A stretch of 64,000 nucleotides of DNA. Origin: Fusobacterium perfoetens. GTDB lineage: Bacteria > Fusobacteriota > Fusobacteriia > Fusobacteriales > Fusobacteriaceae. Under the pieces are notes generated by a model. That model saw only the letters and a list, made by a program, of their open reading frames with translations, was not told the DNA's origin and did no database searches. Shown here in pieces: positions 41,838 through 51,080 of the stretch; positions within the stretch are counted from its first letter, which is position 1; every line of letters starts with the position of its first letter. The stretch spans positions 1 to 64,000 of the forward strand of contig NZ_JADYTX010000001.1 of assembly GCF_021531475.1 (NCBI RefSeq). The letters are read 5' to 3'. A program made the translations under genes and the position numbers.

Positions 41838-42728
41838 TTATTTATTATTTAATATTTCGTAGCTACTAGAAATTACAGGCATATTTAAAATATTTAACAT
41901 TCTTTCTAAAAGTATTCCCTCTCTAGTATCATATTTAAATCCATAACTTGCTCTTATACATTGAGTGATAAATTGTGTACCTCTATCAATGGCAATAGGC
42001 AAACTATCTCCTTGTAAAAGACTTCCTATAACCACACTTGTGTAACAATCTCCAGTTCCTGGATAAGAGGCAGGAATATATTTACATCTTATCTTCCAGA
42101 AAACATTATTTTCTTTATCATAAGCAATAACATTTGAATATTTTTCATTTAAAATAGTTTCATTTTCAGGAACACTAGTGGCGATAACTATTTTTGGTCC
42201 CATATTAGCAAGTTTAATAAGATAATTTTTAACAATTTCTTCATCAATATTTTCAACATATTCTTTATCTAATAAAAGACAAACTTCTGTAAAATTTGGA
42301 GTGATAATATCAGCTTTGGTAATAAGTTTTTTCATCTCTTCTACCATTTCACAACCCATTGTACTATAAAGTTCTCCACTATCTCCAAGGACAGGATCTA
42401 TAACTACAAGATTATTTTTATGACCAAATCTATCTATAAATCTTGAAACGATATCTATCTGTTTGTGAGAACCTAAAAAACCAGAATAGATACAATCAAA
42501 TTCTAAATCTAGTTTTGACCAATGTTCCATCATTTTCTCCATATTATCAGTTAGATCTATAAAACTAAAGTCTGTAAATCCTCCTGTATGAGTTGATAGA
42601 ATAGCTGTTGGAAGAGGACAAACTTGAATTCCCATAGTAGAGAGAATAGGAATTATATTTGTAAGGGAAGATCTTCCAAATCCTGAAAGGTCATGTATAG
42701 CTGCAACTTTTTTTATTATTTTTTCCAT
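41838..42728 (-). CDS. pdxY: Pyridoxal/pyridoxine kinase
   Basis: A 296-residue ribokinase-fold enzyme of the PdxK/PdxY group, phosphorylating B6 vitamers in the PLP salvage pathway. The N-terminal AAIHDLSGFGRSSLTNIIPILSTMGIQVCPLPTAILSTHTGGF, VVIDPVLGDSGELY and the ASYPGTGDCYTSV anion-hole motif (Gly-Thr-Gly-Asp) are visible. ATG 42728 follows TAGGAGG; the in-frame TTG/ATG further up is rejected. PdxY rather than PdxK is a family guess. It is a single-gene unit with its own terminator. Confidence 0.82.
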   Translation of the reverse strand: MEKIIKKVAAIHDLSGFGRSSLTNIIPILSTMGIQVCPLPTAILSTHTGGFTDFSFIDLTDNMEKMMEHWSKLDLEFDCIYSGFLGSHKQIDIVSRFIDRFGHKNNLVVIDPVLGDSGELYSTMGCEMVEEMKKLITKADIITPNFTEVCLLLDKEYVENIDEEIVKNYLIKLANMGPKIVIATSVPENETILNEKYSNVIAYDKENNVFWKIRCKYIPASYPGTGDCYTSVVIGSLLQGDSLPIAIDRGTQFITQCIRASYGFKYDTREGILLERMLNILNMPVISSSYEILNNK

Positions 42729-42796
42729 AAAACCTCCTAAAGTAAGCATTAATTTTTACAATATTATACCTATTTTTTTTAAATATTGCAAAAAAT

Positions 42797-42824
42797 AAAA
42801 GCAGGAAACAAAAGTTTCCTGCTT
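42797..42824 (-). terminator. Intrinsic terminator after the flavodiiron gene
   Basis: On the minus strand AAGCAGGAAAC (42824-42814) pairs with GTTTCCTGCTT (42809-42799), then TTATTTTTT. Perfect 11-bp stem. Confidence 0.9.
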
Positions 42825-42841
42825 AGGGGGGTTATAATATC

Positions 42842-44047
42842 TTATTTATTCATGCTTTCAACTATTGCATCAACTAAAGAATCCATATCTTGATGAGTGT
42901 CATCTGTCATAGAAGATGTTAGAGTAACTTTTTCATCTAAGATATTCATATCTTTCATTTCTTCTAAACATTCTCTCATTAAAGAACCAGATTTGCAAGC
43001 CCAAGAACCATTTTCAAGGATAGCCACAGTTCTCTTTTGAAGATTTAGAGCTTTCATATCCATTAAGAAGTTATGCATTAATGGATAGATTCCAAGGTTA
43101 TAAGTAACAGAAGCAAAAACTATATGACTGTATCTAAAAGCATCAGAGATAAGGTTAGATACATGAACTTTTGATACATCATACATCTTAACTTTTGTGA
43201 TACCTTTTTCTACTAATTTTGTAGCTAGTACAGAACAAGCATTTTCAGTATTTCCATACATAGAAGCGTATACAATCATAACTCCTTTGTCTTCAGGTTC
43301 GTATTTACTCCATTTGTCATATTTATCTAAGAAATATCCAAGATCACTTCTCCATACAGGACCGTGAAGAGGACATATAATTTTAATATCAATTCCAGCT
43401 GCTTTTTTAAGTAATGCTTGAACGTGAGGACCATATTTTCCAACTATGTTTGTATAATATCTTCTTGCATCATCAAGCCATTCTCTATCAAATTCAACTT
43501 CGTCATTGAAAAGTTTACCATCTAGTGATCCAAAACTTCCAAATGCGTCAGCACTAAATAATACTCCGTTAGTTAAATCAAAACTTACCATAGCTTCAGG
43601 CCAGTGAACCATTGGAGCAGCAACGAATAATATTTCATGCTTACCAAATTTTCTTGTATCTCCTTCAGCAACTATTTCAGATTTTTCAGTATCAACGCTA
43701 TAACCAAATTGATTCATAAGGTAAAAAGCTTTTTCTGAACTGATAACTTTAACATCAGGATAGTGGAACATAACTTCTTGCATCATAGCTGCGTGATCAG
43801 GCTCCATATGGTTTATTACCATATAATCAAGTTTTCTATCTCCTAAAACATATTTGATATTTTCTATAAATTGTCTTCCGATAGACCAATCAACAGTATC
43901 AAATAAAACAGTTTTTTCATCTAATAATAAATATGAGTTATAAGAAACACCTCTGTCAATTGGGTGTATATTTTCAAATAAGTGTAGACGATGATCATCT
44001 CCTCCTACCCAGTAAAGATCATCAGTTACTTTTCTAACATTGTGCAT
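42842..44047 (-). CDS. Flavodiiron protein (A-type flavoprotein, O2/NO reductase)
   Basis: A 401-residue protein: metallo-beta-lactamase-like diiron domain (about 1-250, ligands in NHMEPDHAAM, WPEAMVSFD, SADAFGSFG and CPLHGPVW) followed by a flavodoxin domain (about 255-400, FMN loop YASMYGNTENA). One canonical ligand position reads H-W-P-E rather than the usual H-WPD, a known variation. Family members take electrons from rubredoxin and reduce O2 to water or NO to N2O. The gene lies 36 bases behind the dehydrogenase-EtfA-rubredoxin fusion, so a shared operon and direct electron transfer are likely. ATG 44047 follows GAGGAGG. Confidence 0.92.
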   Translation of the reverse strand: MHNVRKVTDDLYWVGGDDHRLHLFENIHPIDRGVSYNSYLLLDEKTVLFDTVDWSIGRQFIENIKYVLGDRKLDYMVINHMEPDHAAMMQEVMFHYPDVKVISSEKAFYLMNQFGYSVDTEKSEIVAEGDTRKFGKHEILFVAAPMVHWPEAMVSFDLTNGVLFSADAFGSFGSLDGKLFNDEVEFDREWLDDARRYYTNIVGKYGPHVQALLKKAAGIDIKIICPLHGPVWRSDLGYFLDKYDKWSKYEPEDKGVMIVYASMYGNTENACSVLATKLVEKGITKVKMYDVSKVHVSNLISDAFRYSHIVFASVTYNLGIYPLMHNFLMDMKALNLQKRTVAILENGSWACKSGSLMRECLEEMKDMNILDEKVTLTSSMTDDTHQDMDSLVDAIVESMNK

Positions 44048-44083
44048 AAACACTCCTCCTCTATAAAGTACTAACTAATATAA

Positions 44084-46009
44084 TTAATCTTCATCTATAC
44101 AAATGAAAGCAGATTTTTCTTCTCCACAATCTGGACAAATCCAGTCTTCAGGCAGTTTAGTAAATAGTGTTTCTGGTTCTACTCCATTTTCCTCATCACC
44201 GATAGCTGGGTCGTATTCATATCCACAACCACTACATACATAACGTTTCCAAGAAGATGATCTTGTTGGTTTTGGTATAGATCTCTTCATCTTTTTCATT
44301 GGTGGTGCAGGAAGTTTTTCCTCTCCATTGTCAAGAGCTTGAGTAAGTAAAGGTAAAACTTCTTTTAAATCTCCAACGATACCGTAGTCAGCATTTTTAA
44401 ATATAGGTGCGTTAGGATTATTGTTTATTGCAACTATTGTAGTAGCATCTTTTATACCTTTTAAGTGTTGTCCTGCTCCAGAAATTCCACAAGCTATATA
44501 TAAATTTCCATTGAATTTTTGACCAGACATTCCAACATAACGATTTAATGGAACGTATTTTAAAGTTTCAGCTACAGGTCTTGAAGAACCGATTGCAGCT
44601 CCAGCTTGATAAGCTAAATCTTCGATAAGTTTCATATTTTCTTTAGCTCCAATACCTTTACCAGCACTTACTACTCTTTCAGCTGAAGAGATAGGAGTGT
44701 CAGCAGGGATTCCTACTGTGAAGTCATATCCATCTTTCTTCAAACTTTCAACTAAAGCATTAACTTTATCTTCCATACTTCCATCTTTAAAAATTATATT
44801 TTTACGGATACCAGTTGCGTGTCCTTTTGCTGATTTTTTCTTAGGTGAAGAACCTTCAGATTTTGGCATTTTTCCGATAAGATGAGAAGCGATAACAACT
44901 CTTTGAATTTCGTTTGTACCTTCATAGATAGTACAGATTTTAGCATCTCTATAAGCTCTTTCAACTTCCATTCCTTTTAGGTAACCAGTTCCACCAAAGA
45001 TTTGTAAAGCATCATTTACAACTTCTAGGCAGATATCAGAAGCATATTGTTTAGCCATAGCTGATTCCATTCCAAATGGTTCATGATTTTCTTTAAGTTC
45101 AGCAGCACTATAAACTAAGAATCTAGCTGCTCTAATTTTTGTTGCCATATCAGCAAGTTTGAATGATATAATTTGTTGTTGAGCTATTGGTTTTCCAAAT
45201 TGTATTCTTTCTTTTGAATAAGCTAAAGCATTTTCAAAAGCTCCTTGAGCGATTCCAAGTGCTTGAGAAGCGATTCCTATTCTACCACCATCTAGTGTAG
45301 CCATAGCTATTTTAAATCCTTCTCCCTCTTTTCCTAAAAGATTTTCTTTAGGAACTTTTACATTATTAAATATTAATTCAGCTGTTGAAGATGAACGGAT
45401 ACCCATCTTATCATAGTGATCTCCAAAAGTAAATCCTTCCCAACCTTTTTCAACTATAAAGGCACTGATTCCTCTAGTACCAATACCAGGTGTTGTAACA
45501 GCGAATACTACATATGTGTCAGCTTTGTCAGCGTTTGTTATAAATATTTTTCCACCATTTAAGATGTAGTGATCTCCTTCAAGAACGGCAGTAGTTTCAG
45601 TTCCTCCTGCATCAGATCCAGCATTAGGTTCTGTAAGTCCAAAAGCTCCAAGTTTTTCTCCACTAGCTAATGGAACTAAATATTTTTGTTTTTGTTCTTC
45701 TGTACCGAAAGCATAAATAGGATAGCTACCTAAAGATACATGTGCCGAAAGAATAACTCCAGTTCCTCCGTCAACCCTAGATAATTCCTCTACAGCGATA
45801 GCATAACTTAAAGTATCCATTCCAGCTCCACCGTATTCTGTTGGATAAGGGATACCCATAAGTCCCATTTCAGCAAATTTTTTAATAGCCTCAGTAGGGA
45901 ATTCATTATTTTGGTCTAACATAAATGCTATTGGTTTTACTTCGTTTTCTGCAAACTCTCTAACCTTTTGACGAAGATTTTCGTGTACCTCTGTTGTTTT
46001 AAAAGACAT
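44084..46009 (-). CDS. Acyl-CoA dehydrogenase-EtfA-rubredoxin fusion
   Basis: A 641-residue three-part flavoprotein. Residues 1-382 are an acyl-CoA dehydrogenase much like the bcd product here ([14 protein letters not shown], catalytic Glu in [17 protein letters not shown]). Residues about 405-565 match the C-terminal FAD domain of EtfA ([50 protein letters not shown]), without EtfA's N-terminal domain. Residues about 588-641 are a rubredoxin ([33 protein letters not shown]). Electrons from an acyl-CoA could pass acyl-CoA to FAD to EtfA-FAD to rubredoxin, and then to the flavodiiron protein encoded next. Such fusions occur in Fusobacterium and some Clostridia. The coupling is inferred. Confidence 0.92.
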   Translation of the reverse strand: MSFKTTEVHENLRQKVREFAENEVKPIAFMLDQNNEFPTEAIKKFAEMGLMGIPYPTEYGGAGMDTLSYAIAVEELSRVDGGTGVILSAHVSLGSYPIYAFGTEEQKQKYLVPLASGEKLGAFGLTEPNAGSDAGGTETTAVLEGDHYILNGGKIFITNADKADTYVVFAVTTPGIGTRGISAFIVEKGWEGFTFGDHYDKMGIRSSSTAELIFNNVKVPKENLLGKEGEGFKIAMATLDGGRIGIASQALGIAQGAFENALAYSKERIQFGKPIAQQQIISFKLADMATKIRAARFLVYSAAELKENHEPFGMESAMAKQYASDICLEVVNDALQIFGGTGYLKGMEVERAYRDAKICTIYEGTNEIQRVVIASHLIGKMPKSEGSSPKKKSAKGHATGIRKNIIFKDGSMEDKVNALVESLKKDGYDFTVGIPADTPISSAERVVSAGKGIGAKENMKLIEDLAYQAGAAIGSSRPVAETLKYVPLNRYVGMSGQKFNGNLYIACGISGAGQHLKGIKDATTIVAINNNPNAPIFKNADYGIVGDLKEVLPLLTQALDNGEEKLPAPPMKKMKRSIPKPTRSSSWKRYVCSGCGYEYDPAIGDEENGVEPETLFTKLPEDWICPDCGEEKSAFICIDED

Positions 46010-46346
46010 ATTATAACCTACCTCCTTCGTTTAACTTTCCTATATCGAAAAATTATTAACTTTCTTAAAATTGTATTTGTTTCATTTATGCTTTGATTAT
46101 AGCATGGAAATTATTAAAAAGCAATAACAAAAAATTAAAAAAAGTATATTTTAAGTACAAGTTTAAATTAATTTAAACATAAAGATAAAACATATGAATT
46201 AAAAGTAAACAAAAAAGAGTAGATGATTAGTCTACTCTTTCTATAAAAATTGGTATTTATATTATTTTAGTCAAAAAAATATTTTCTAAAAAAATACATA
46301 AAAATAAAGTTGTTAATTAAAAATTAACAAAAAATTTTTAATATTT
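46010..46346. promoter_or_regulatory. Region upstream of the dehydrogenase fusion: promoter with palindrome
   Basis: On the minus strand a good promoter is present: TTGCTT (46124-46119), 17-base spacer and TATAAT (46101-46096) with the extended TGC just before it, giving an 80-base leader. The imperfect palindrome ATGCTTTGATTATAGCAT (46088-46105) covers the -10, a plausible operator for a redox or acyl-CoA regulator. AGGAGG (46018-46023) precedes the start. The remainder, 46125-46346, is A/T-rich and contains only the terminator listed separately. Confidence 0.65.
46214..46240 (-). terminator. Intrinsic terminator after the radical SAM gene
   Basis: A perfect 10-bp stem AAAGAGTAGA (46240-46231 on minus) / TCTACTCTTT (46223-46214), followed on the minus strand by further T. 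Confidence 0.82.
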
Positions 46347-47273
46347 TTATTTTAGACGGTAAGTTTTAATTCCTTTATAATCTATAATATTTATTTTTTC
46401 ATCATTTTCAATTTCTTGAACAAGTTCTTCAATATTTTCTACATTTCTACTTGCTAAAAAACTTCTAAGTTCAAATTGATTCATTGGGTGTCTTTTACAA
46501 AGACTTAAAACAGCTTCGTGGTGGTCATCAATCTCACTATAAAAAGATCCAGAGCTTAACATATCAATAGAGATTCCATGAAGTTGTTCTACTGCATATT
46601 TCATATTTTCTTTTGAAACCATATTTACATAAGATTCAGCAGGTGGTCTTACTGGAGTATTTAGATAAACTCTCGAATATTTTATTTTTTTCAAAATCTT
46701 TTTAAACTCATCAATAGAATGTTTATCATCATTCATTCCATCAAGTAACATAATTTCAAGCCAAAGTTCTCCTTTATATAGATGAGAAAATTCAATAAGT
46801 CCTTCTAAAATTTCATTATATTTAATTAAACCATAAGGTCTATCTATTTTTTTTGAAAGTTCTTCATTATAAGCGTTGATTGATGGAAGAACTATGTCAG
46901 CTTCCATTAAATCTTTTTGTACTTGTTTATCATTAAGTAAAGCTCCGTTTGTGATAACTGCTACAGGTTTGGTAGTTAAAGATTTTAAAGTTTTTACAAG
47001 TTCACCAAGTCTTGAATATAAAGTAGGTTCCCCCTCTCCTACTACTGTAACCACATCAAAAGCATCAGAGTTTTTAAGATATTCTTTAAATTCTGCTACA
47101 ATATCCTCAAGTTTAAAAAATTCTTGCCTTGTATTTGTCATCTTATTAGTTCTACCAAGTTGGCAATAGATACAAGAATAGTTACAAGTTTTTTTAGGTA
47201 TAGGACTAACTCCTAAAGAACGTCCAAGTCTTCTTGATGGAATAGGACCATATACATATTTTAATGTTTGCAT
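46347..47273 (-). CDS. Radical SAM protein (COG0731-like)
   Basis: A 308-residue protein with the radical-SAM CxxxCxxC motif in CNYSCIYCQLG (about 30-40), preceded by the family's GPIPSRRLGRSLGVSPIP. GEGEPTLYSRL (about 98-108) is the SAM-binding GGE-like region. The C-terminal 70 residues look like a winged helix (LCKRHPMNQFELRSFLASRNVENIEELVQEI). Related proteins are annotated only as Fe-S oxidoreductases. The reaction is unknown. AGGAG precedes the ATG. Confidence 0.82.
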   Translation of the reverse strand: MQTLKYVYGPIPSRRLGRSLGVSPIPKKTCNYSCIYCQLGRTNKMTNTRQEFFKLEDIVAEFKEYLKNSDAFDVVTVVGEGEPTLYSRLGELVKTLKSLTTKPVAVITNGALLNDKQVQKDLMEADIVLPSINAYNEELSKKIDRPYGLIKYNEILEGLIEFSHLYKGELWLEIMLLDGMNDDKHSIDEFKKILKKIKYSRVYLNTPVRPPAESYVNMVSKENMKYAVEQLHGISIDMLSSGSFYSEIDDHHEAVLSLCKRHPMNQFELRSFLASRNVENIEELVQEIENDEKINIIDYKGIKTYRLK

Positions 47274-47985
47274 AAAAATCGTCTCCTAACTATATATTAA
47301 ATAATTTTTATTTAAAATTTCTTGATATAAAAGGATTATACCATAAAAAAACCTTTATTTTCAAGGTTTTCAAAAAACAAAAAATATATAGCTGATTATA
47401 CCTCTGTTCTTTTTTATTTTTTTCATTTTAAAACAAAACAAATTTTTTGTAAAAAAGAGAAGTAAAAAAATATTAACATTTATTAGCACACGAGAACATA
47501 TATTTCAATAATAAAAAGTTAGTTTATTAAAATAATAAAAATTTATAAAATTAGTTAATATATTGTTTTAATTAAAAAAAAGAAATAAATTTAAAACAGA
47601 GTGATTTTATAAATTGAAATAAAGTTAATATGTTTTAAAACGGAAGAAATAAATCAAAAATAAGAAATAAAGTTAAGAAATGTTAAAATTGTGTAAAAGA
47701 AAAAATATCAATGTAAAAAAAGTTAAAGGATCTGTTGAAATAAAATCTATTTTTTATATTTATTTCATTCAAAAAATATATATTTATATAAAACATGTAA
47801 ATTAAATATTTTAAGATAAAAAAAGAAATAAAAAAAAGAATTGTCTGAAAAAAAACAAAAAAAGTTTAAAAAAAAACAAAAAAAAGGTTTACAAAATACA
47901 AAAAATAATGTATGATTGTCTTAGGGATGAAAAAGATAAACATCTTAGATAATATATTATGTACATTCAAGGAGGAAAGTTTATT
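47274..47985 (+). promoter_or_regulatory. Long A/T-rich region upstream of the expressed outer-membrane gene
   Basis: About 700 bases without a credible ORF, mostly A and T, with many A-tracts that could bend DNA (for example 47810-47890). It ends in the promoter TTTACA (47888-47893), 17-base spacer, TATGAT (47911-47916), then a short leader with the stem GATG...CATC (near 47929-47952) and AAGGAGGAAAG (about 47969) before the ATG at 47986. This is the only strong promoter plus ribosome-binding site associated with the three related outer-membrane genes. Confidence 0.7.
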
Positions 47986-48831
47986 ATGAAAAAATTAGCA
48001 CTTTTATTAACAGCACTTGGTGTTGTTTCTGCAGCAGCTTACGCAGCACCTGAATTAACAGTTACATCAGTAGGACAAGAATTAGAAATAGAACATGAAA
48101 ATGGAACTGATGGGACAACAGCTTGGTTATTTAACTCTGTTGGATTAAAATATGATGATTGGTCTTTTACTGCTACAGGAGCAAAACAATGGAAATATAG
48201 CGATAAAAATGATGATGTTACATCTAGTAACCATAGATTACAATTTGATGTAGCTAAACCAGTAACAGATAATTTAACTTTAAAAGGAAGATATAGAGGA
48301 CAAAATAATCTTGATAGATTCCAAGCAAGCTATGATTATAAATATGGAATGTTCTTATCATCTGGAGATTTCTTCTATGATTCAGTAAATGGAACAGATC
48401 ATGACTCATTCCATGCTGAATGGCATCCAATTGGAGTTAGCTTAGGTCCAGTTCAAGTTAAATATTATTTTGAATATGTAAAAACTTTAGGGGATGTTCA
48501 AGTAGGAGAAGTTGAAGAAGCTTTCGATCACCAAATAAGATTATACGCTCCATTATATAAAGGAGAAAGACTAACTCTTTCTACAGAAGGTAGATTCTCT
48601 TTCCACGCTTCTAATGAATATAACGGAGAAGCTAATGCTACTCAAAAAGTTTATGATGATTTCGGAAATAACAGAGTTTATTTAAAAGCTAACTATGTTA
48701 TGACTGAAAACCTAAATGTATATGCTAACTACTACTATCAATTTAGAGACTATGAATTTGAAACAGTTAAAAAGGATAATGTAAAATCATACACTTCTAA
48801 CTTAGTTTTAGGATGGTCTTATAAATTCTAA
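47986..48831 (+). CDS. Outer-membrane beta-barrel (porin-like) protein, expressed copy
   Basis: A 281-residue protein with a signal peptide MKKLALLLTALGVVSAAAYA|APE and a body of alternating beta strands (LKGRYRGQNNLDRFQASYDYKYGMF, DHQIRLYAPLYKGERLTLSTEGRF, NNRVYLKANYVMTENLNVYANYYYQF), ending in aromatic Phe (WSYKF), the outer-membrane insertion signal. It resembles FomA-like fusobacterial outer-membrane proteins in style; function is unproven. It alone of three paralogues here has promoter, Shine-Dalgarno and start. ATG 47986 is chosen over 47959 for these reasons. The signal-peptide DNA is nearly identical to the silent copies. Confidence 0.85.
   Translation: MKKLALLLTALGVVSAAAYAAPELTVTSVGQELEIEHENGTDGTTAWLFNSVGLKYDDWSFTATGAKQWKYSDKNDDVTSSNHRLQFDVAKPVTDNLTLKGRYRGQNNLDRFQASYDYKYGMFLSSGDFFYDSVNGTDHDSFHAEWHPIGVSLGPVQVKYYFEYVKTLGDVQVGEVEEAFDHQIRLYAPLYKGERLTLSTEGRFSFHASNEYNGEANATQKVYDDFGNNRVYLKANYVMTENLNVYANYYYQFRDYEFETVKKDNVKSYTSNLVLGWSYKF
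47999..48081 (+). repeat. 83-bp inverted repeat, left copy (candidate recombination site)
   Basis: The segment coding for the signal peptide and first mature residues (CACTTTTATTA... to ...GGACAAGAA) is repeated in opposite orientation at 53402-53484 with two mismatches by my alignment (at 48010 and 48035), and directly at 51203-51263 over about 60 bp. Confidence 0.9.
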
Positions 48832-48854
48832 TCTGAATTAAATTAGTAAAATTT

Positions 48855-48884
48855 GAGGAAAGTGTAAGAACTTTCCTCTTTTTT
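48855..48884 (+). terminator. Terminator after the expressed outer-membrane gene
   Basis: GAGGAAAGT (48855-48863) pairs with ACTTTCCTC (48870-48878), then TTTTTTA. The silent copy at 52640 has nearly the same terminator, so gene plus tail were duplicated together. Confidence 0.9.
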
Positions 48885-48969
48885 ATTTTTATCATTAATT
48901 TAATTACTCCACTTATTTCAATAAAAGTATTAAAATAAAAATAATAACTTTTTTTGAAAGGAGTGCACC

Positions 48970-49566
48970 ATGATATACGGATATGTAAGAGTTAGTAGTG
49001 ATAGGCAAACAGTGGAGAATCAAAAATTTGAAATTATTAAATTTTGTAAAAGAGAAAAAATAAAAATCGATGGTTGGATTGAAGAAACCATCAGTGGCAC
49101 CAAAAATTATGATAAAAGAAAATTAGGAAAACTTTTAAAAAAAATTAAAAAAGATGACTTAATAATCTGTTCTGAATTATCAAGACTAGGAAGAAATCTT
49201 TTTATGATAATGGAAATTTTAAATATTTGTATGACTAGAGAATGTAAGGTTTGGACTATCAAAGATAACTATCGTTTAGGAGAGGATATTCAAAGCAAGG
49301 TATTAGCTTTTGCTTTTGGGTTATCTGCTGAAATAGAAAGAAACTTAATTAGCCAAAGAACTAAAGAAGCTCTTGCTAGAAAAAAAGCTGAAGGTGTAAA
49401 GTTAGGTCGTCCTTTAGGTAAGGCTAAAACTGTTAAACTTTCAGGAAAAGAGAGATATATAAAAGGATTATTAAATAAAAATATTTCAAAATCAGAAATA
49501 GCTAGAAGATTGAGAGTGGATAGAGGAACAGTAGCAAATTTTATTAAAAATTATATTGAAATTTAG
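48970..49566 (+). CDS. Serine site-specific recombinase (invertase/resolvase family)
   Basis: A 198-residue small serine recombinase. The catalytic domain begins GYVRVSSDRQTVENQ, with the nucleophilic Ser in VSSD (about residue 9-10), and ELSRLGRNL (about 69-77) carries the conserved Arg residues. The long E helix (AFGLSAEIERNLISQRTKEALARKKAEGVKLGRP) leads into a C-terminal helix-turn-helix (KSEIARRLRVDRGTVANFI, about 174-192) for site binding. It resembles Pin/Hin and the Bacteroides Mpi invertases. Its place inside the inverted repeats that join three outer-membrane gene copies makes it the likely switch enzyme. GGAGTGC precedes the ATG. Confidence 0.92.
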   Translation: MIYGYVRVSSDRQTVENQKFEIIKFCKREKIKIDGWIEETISGTKNYDKRKLGKLLKKIKKDDLIICSELSRLGRNLFMIMEILNICMTRECKVWTIKDNYRLGEDIQSKVLAFAFGLSAEIERNLISQRTKEALARKKAEGVKLGRPLGKAKTVKLSGKERYIKGLLNKNISKSEIARRLRVDRGTVANFIKNYIEI

Positions 49567-49570
49567 AAAA

Positions 49571-49605
49571 AATGGAGCTGTTATAAATTATTAGACAGCT
49601 CCATT
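49571..49605. terminator. Bidirectional terminator between invertase and hipA
   Basis: A perfect 11-bp stem AATGGAGCTGT (49571-49581) / ACAGCTCCATT (49595-49605) between convergent genes. Confidence 0.8.
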
Positions 49606-49613
49606 GTATCATT

Positions 49614-50753
49614 TTATAAATATTCTTTTAAATCATTTTCAACTATTTTTTTTATTTCTAAAGCGATTTTTTCAGATTCATCTTTTTTCAATCCAATATT
49701 TTCGGCCACTTTTAAAATATCTTTAATAGTTGGATTTTTTCCATTTCCTGCTATTGTTGTTGCATGTTCTCCACCAATAGAGTTACTATAAGTTAGATCA
49801 TATGCTGGTGAAAGCTCCCATTTTCTTTTAACTTCATTGTATAAAAATGAAAAATTTTTAGAATGATCATCTCTATTATGTGCAAAAATATTAAAACACA
49901 TAAGTCTATACATTTTTTTTACTTCTTCAAAATCATTAGTCAATTTTAGAGTTAATTTCATCAAAATATCATAATCAAGATTTGGAATTCTATGAGAAGT
50001 TTCTAAAAGCCCACTGACAGAAACCATATGAATTTTTTTTATTTTATTTTCAGAATTTTTTTCTCTATCAAATCTTTTTACTCCAAAAAATCCAGAACAA
50101 TTTTTTGATGGAAATAACTTTGTTTCAGGCATAAAAATTCCACACTTTTTAGCACATAAAGAATAATCATACTCCTGTTTTCCAATATTATCATTATCAA
50201 ATTTTGAAGGGAATTTGATTATCCAATCTTCTCCATTAATATTAGTGAGTATTTTAGGTCTTGCTCCTCCTGAAGATCCTCCTAATAAAAATAATTCATC
50301 TAAATTTTCAGAATATTCTGTATTTAAAATTTTTTTACAAGAAAGAGCCAATTCATCTAAATCTTTTATTTCAGATTTTATTTCAAAATCATATTGAGGA
50401 ATATATTCAAGTCCACCCATTCCAGAATTACCAACAATTGCTAATCTATCTAGTGAAGTTATTTCAAAAGGATCGATATTATTTTTTTTCAAAGTTCTAT
50501 CAACTAGTAATTTTCCCCAACCATCAGGCAAACTATCAGAGAAAACTCCAAACATTCCATTAAAAGGGTCTATTTTAGGAATAAAAACCTTATTTTCTAA
50601 AGGCAAACTAAAAGGACTTATAGAAAAACCATTTTTTATCCATTCATCATCATACTGAAAAGCTAATAAATCAATTTTACTTTTATTAAGAAGTGCAAGT
50701 GTTCCTATTTTTTTTTCATTGAATATTACTTCCAATTTTTTAATTTTATTCAT
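49614..50753 (-). CDS. hipA: HipA-type serine/threonine kinase toxin
   Basis: A 379-residue HipA-family kinase. An N-terminal HipA_N domain (about 1-110, LPLENKVFIPKIDPFNGMFGVFSDSLPDGWG) is followed by a kinase core with the phosphate loop GGSSGGARPK (about 158-167), catalytic FNIFAHNRDDHSKNFSFL (about 288-305) and metal-binding LSPAYDLTYS (about 316-325). The family phosphorylates glutamyl-tRNA synthetase or other targets and slows growth. It overlaps hipB by eight bases. The pair lies inside the invertible segment and may help to keep it. Confidence 0.92.
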   Translation of the reverse strand: MNKIKKLEVIFNEKKIGTLALLNKSKIDLLAFQYDDEWIKNGFSISPFSLPLENKVFIPKIDPFNGMFGVFSDSLPDGWGKLLVDRTLKKNNIDPFEITSLDRLAIVGNSGMGGLEYIPQYDFEIKSEIKDLDELALSCKKILNTEYSENLDELFLLGGSSGGARPKILTNINGEDWIIKFPSKFDNDNIGKQEYDYSLCAKKCGIFMPETKLFPSKNCSGFFGVKRFDREKNSENKIKKIHMVSVSGLLETSHRIPNLDYDILMKLTLKLTNDFEEVKKMYRLMCFNIFAHNRDDHSKNFSFLYNEVKRKWELSPAYDLTYSNSIGGEHATTIAGNGKNPTIKDILKVAENIGLKKDESEKIALEIKKIVENDLKEYL

Positions 50754-51024
50754 CTAAGATCTCCTCTATAGAATTATAGTGCTTTTTAGAAAAAAGTTGC
50801 ATAAGTTCATCATCACAATCAAGAATAATAGCAATTTTTGTTAAAGAAAAAAGAGAAATTTCTCCTGTATTTTCAAATCTTTTAATAGAACCTAAACTCA
50901 CCCCCGTTTTTTTTGCAAATTCCTCTTGAGTTAATTTCATTTCTTTACGTCTGGCTCTAACATTTTCTGCTATTTTTTTTTGAATATCTTTTGGTGTATT
51001 AATTTTAAAAAAATCTAACTTCAT
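50746..51024 (-). CDS. hipB: HipB-type antitoxin (XRE helix-turn-helix)
   Basis: A 92-residue DNA-binding protein with an XRE helix-turn-helix (about 18-72: ENVRARRKEMKLTQEEFAKKTGVSLGSIKRFENTG). It would neutralise HipA and repress the operon. ATG 51024 is preferred to an upstream in-frame start at 51060 because a promoter -10 lies only seven bases before it. The mRNA would then be leaderless, and no Shine-Dalgarno is visible. Confidence 0.85.
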   Translation of the reverse strand: MKLDFFKINTPKDIQKKIAENVRARRKEMKLTQEEFAKKTGVSLGSIKRFENTGEISLFSLTKIAIILDCDDELMQLFSKKHYNSIEEILDE

Positions 51025-51080
51025 ATATAATATATTATCTAATTTTTTAAAAAAAGTCAATAATAGATAAAATATTATCT
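51025..51080 (-). promoter_or_regulatory. hipBA promoter with two operators
   Basis: Minus-strand TTGACT (51060-51055), 17-base spacer and TAATAT (51037-51032). Two sites of the form AGATAA-N4-TTATCT flank it: a perfect one at 51065-51080 and an imperfect one at 51025-51040 over the -10. They are 40 bp apart, about four helical turns, as expected for paired HipB dimers. Confidence 0.75.

Noticed and set aside
48970-51080. Prophage or integrative element
   Set aside because: The recombinase is a small invertase-type protein and no phage structural, replication or conjugation genes are present; a local switch is a better explanation.
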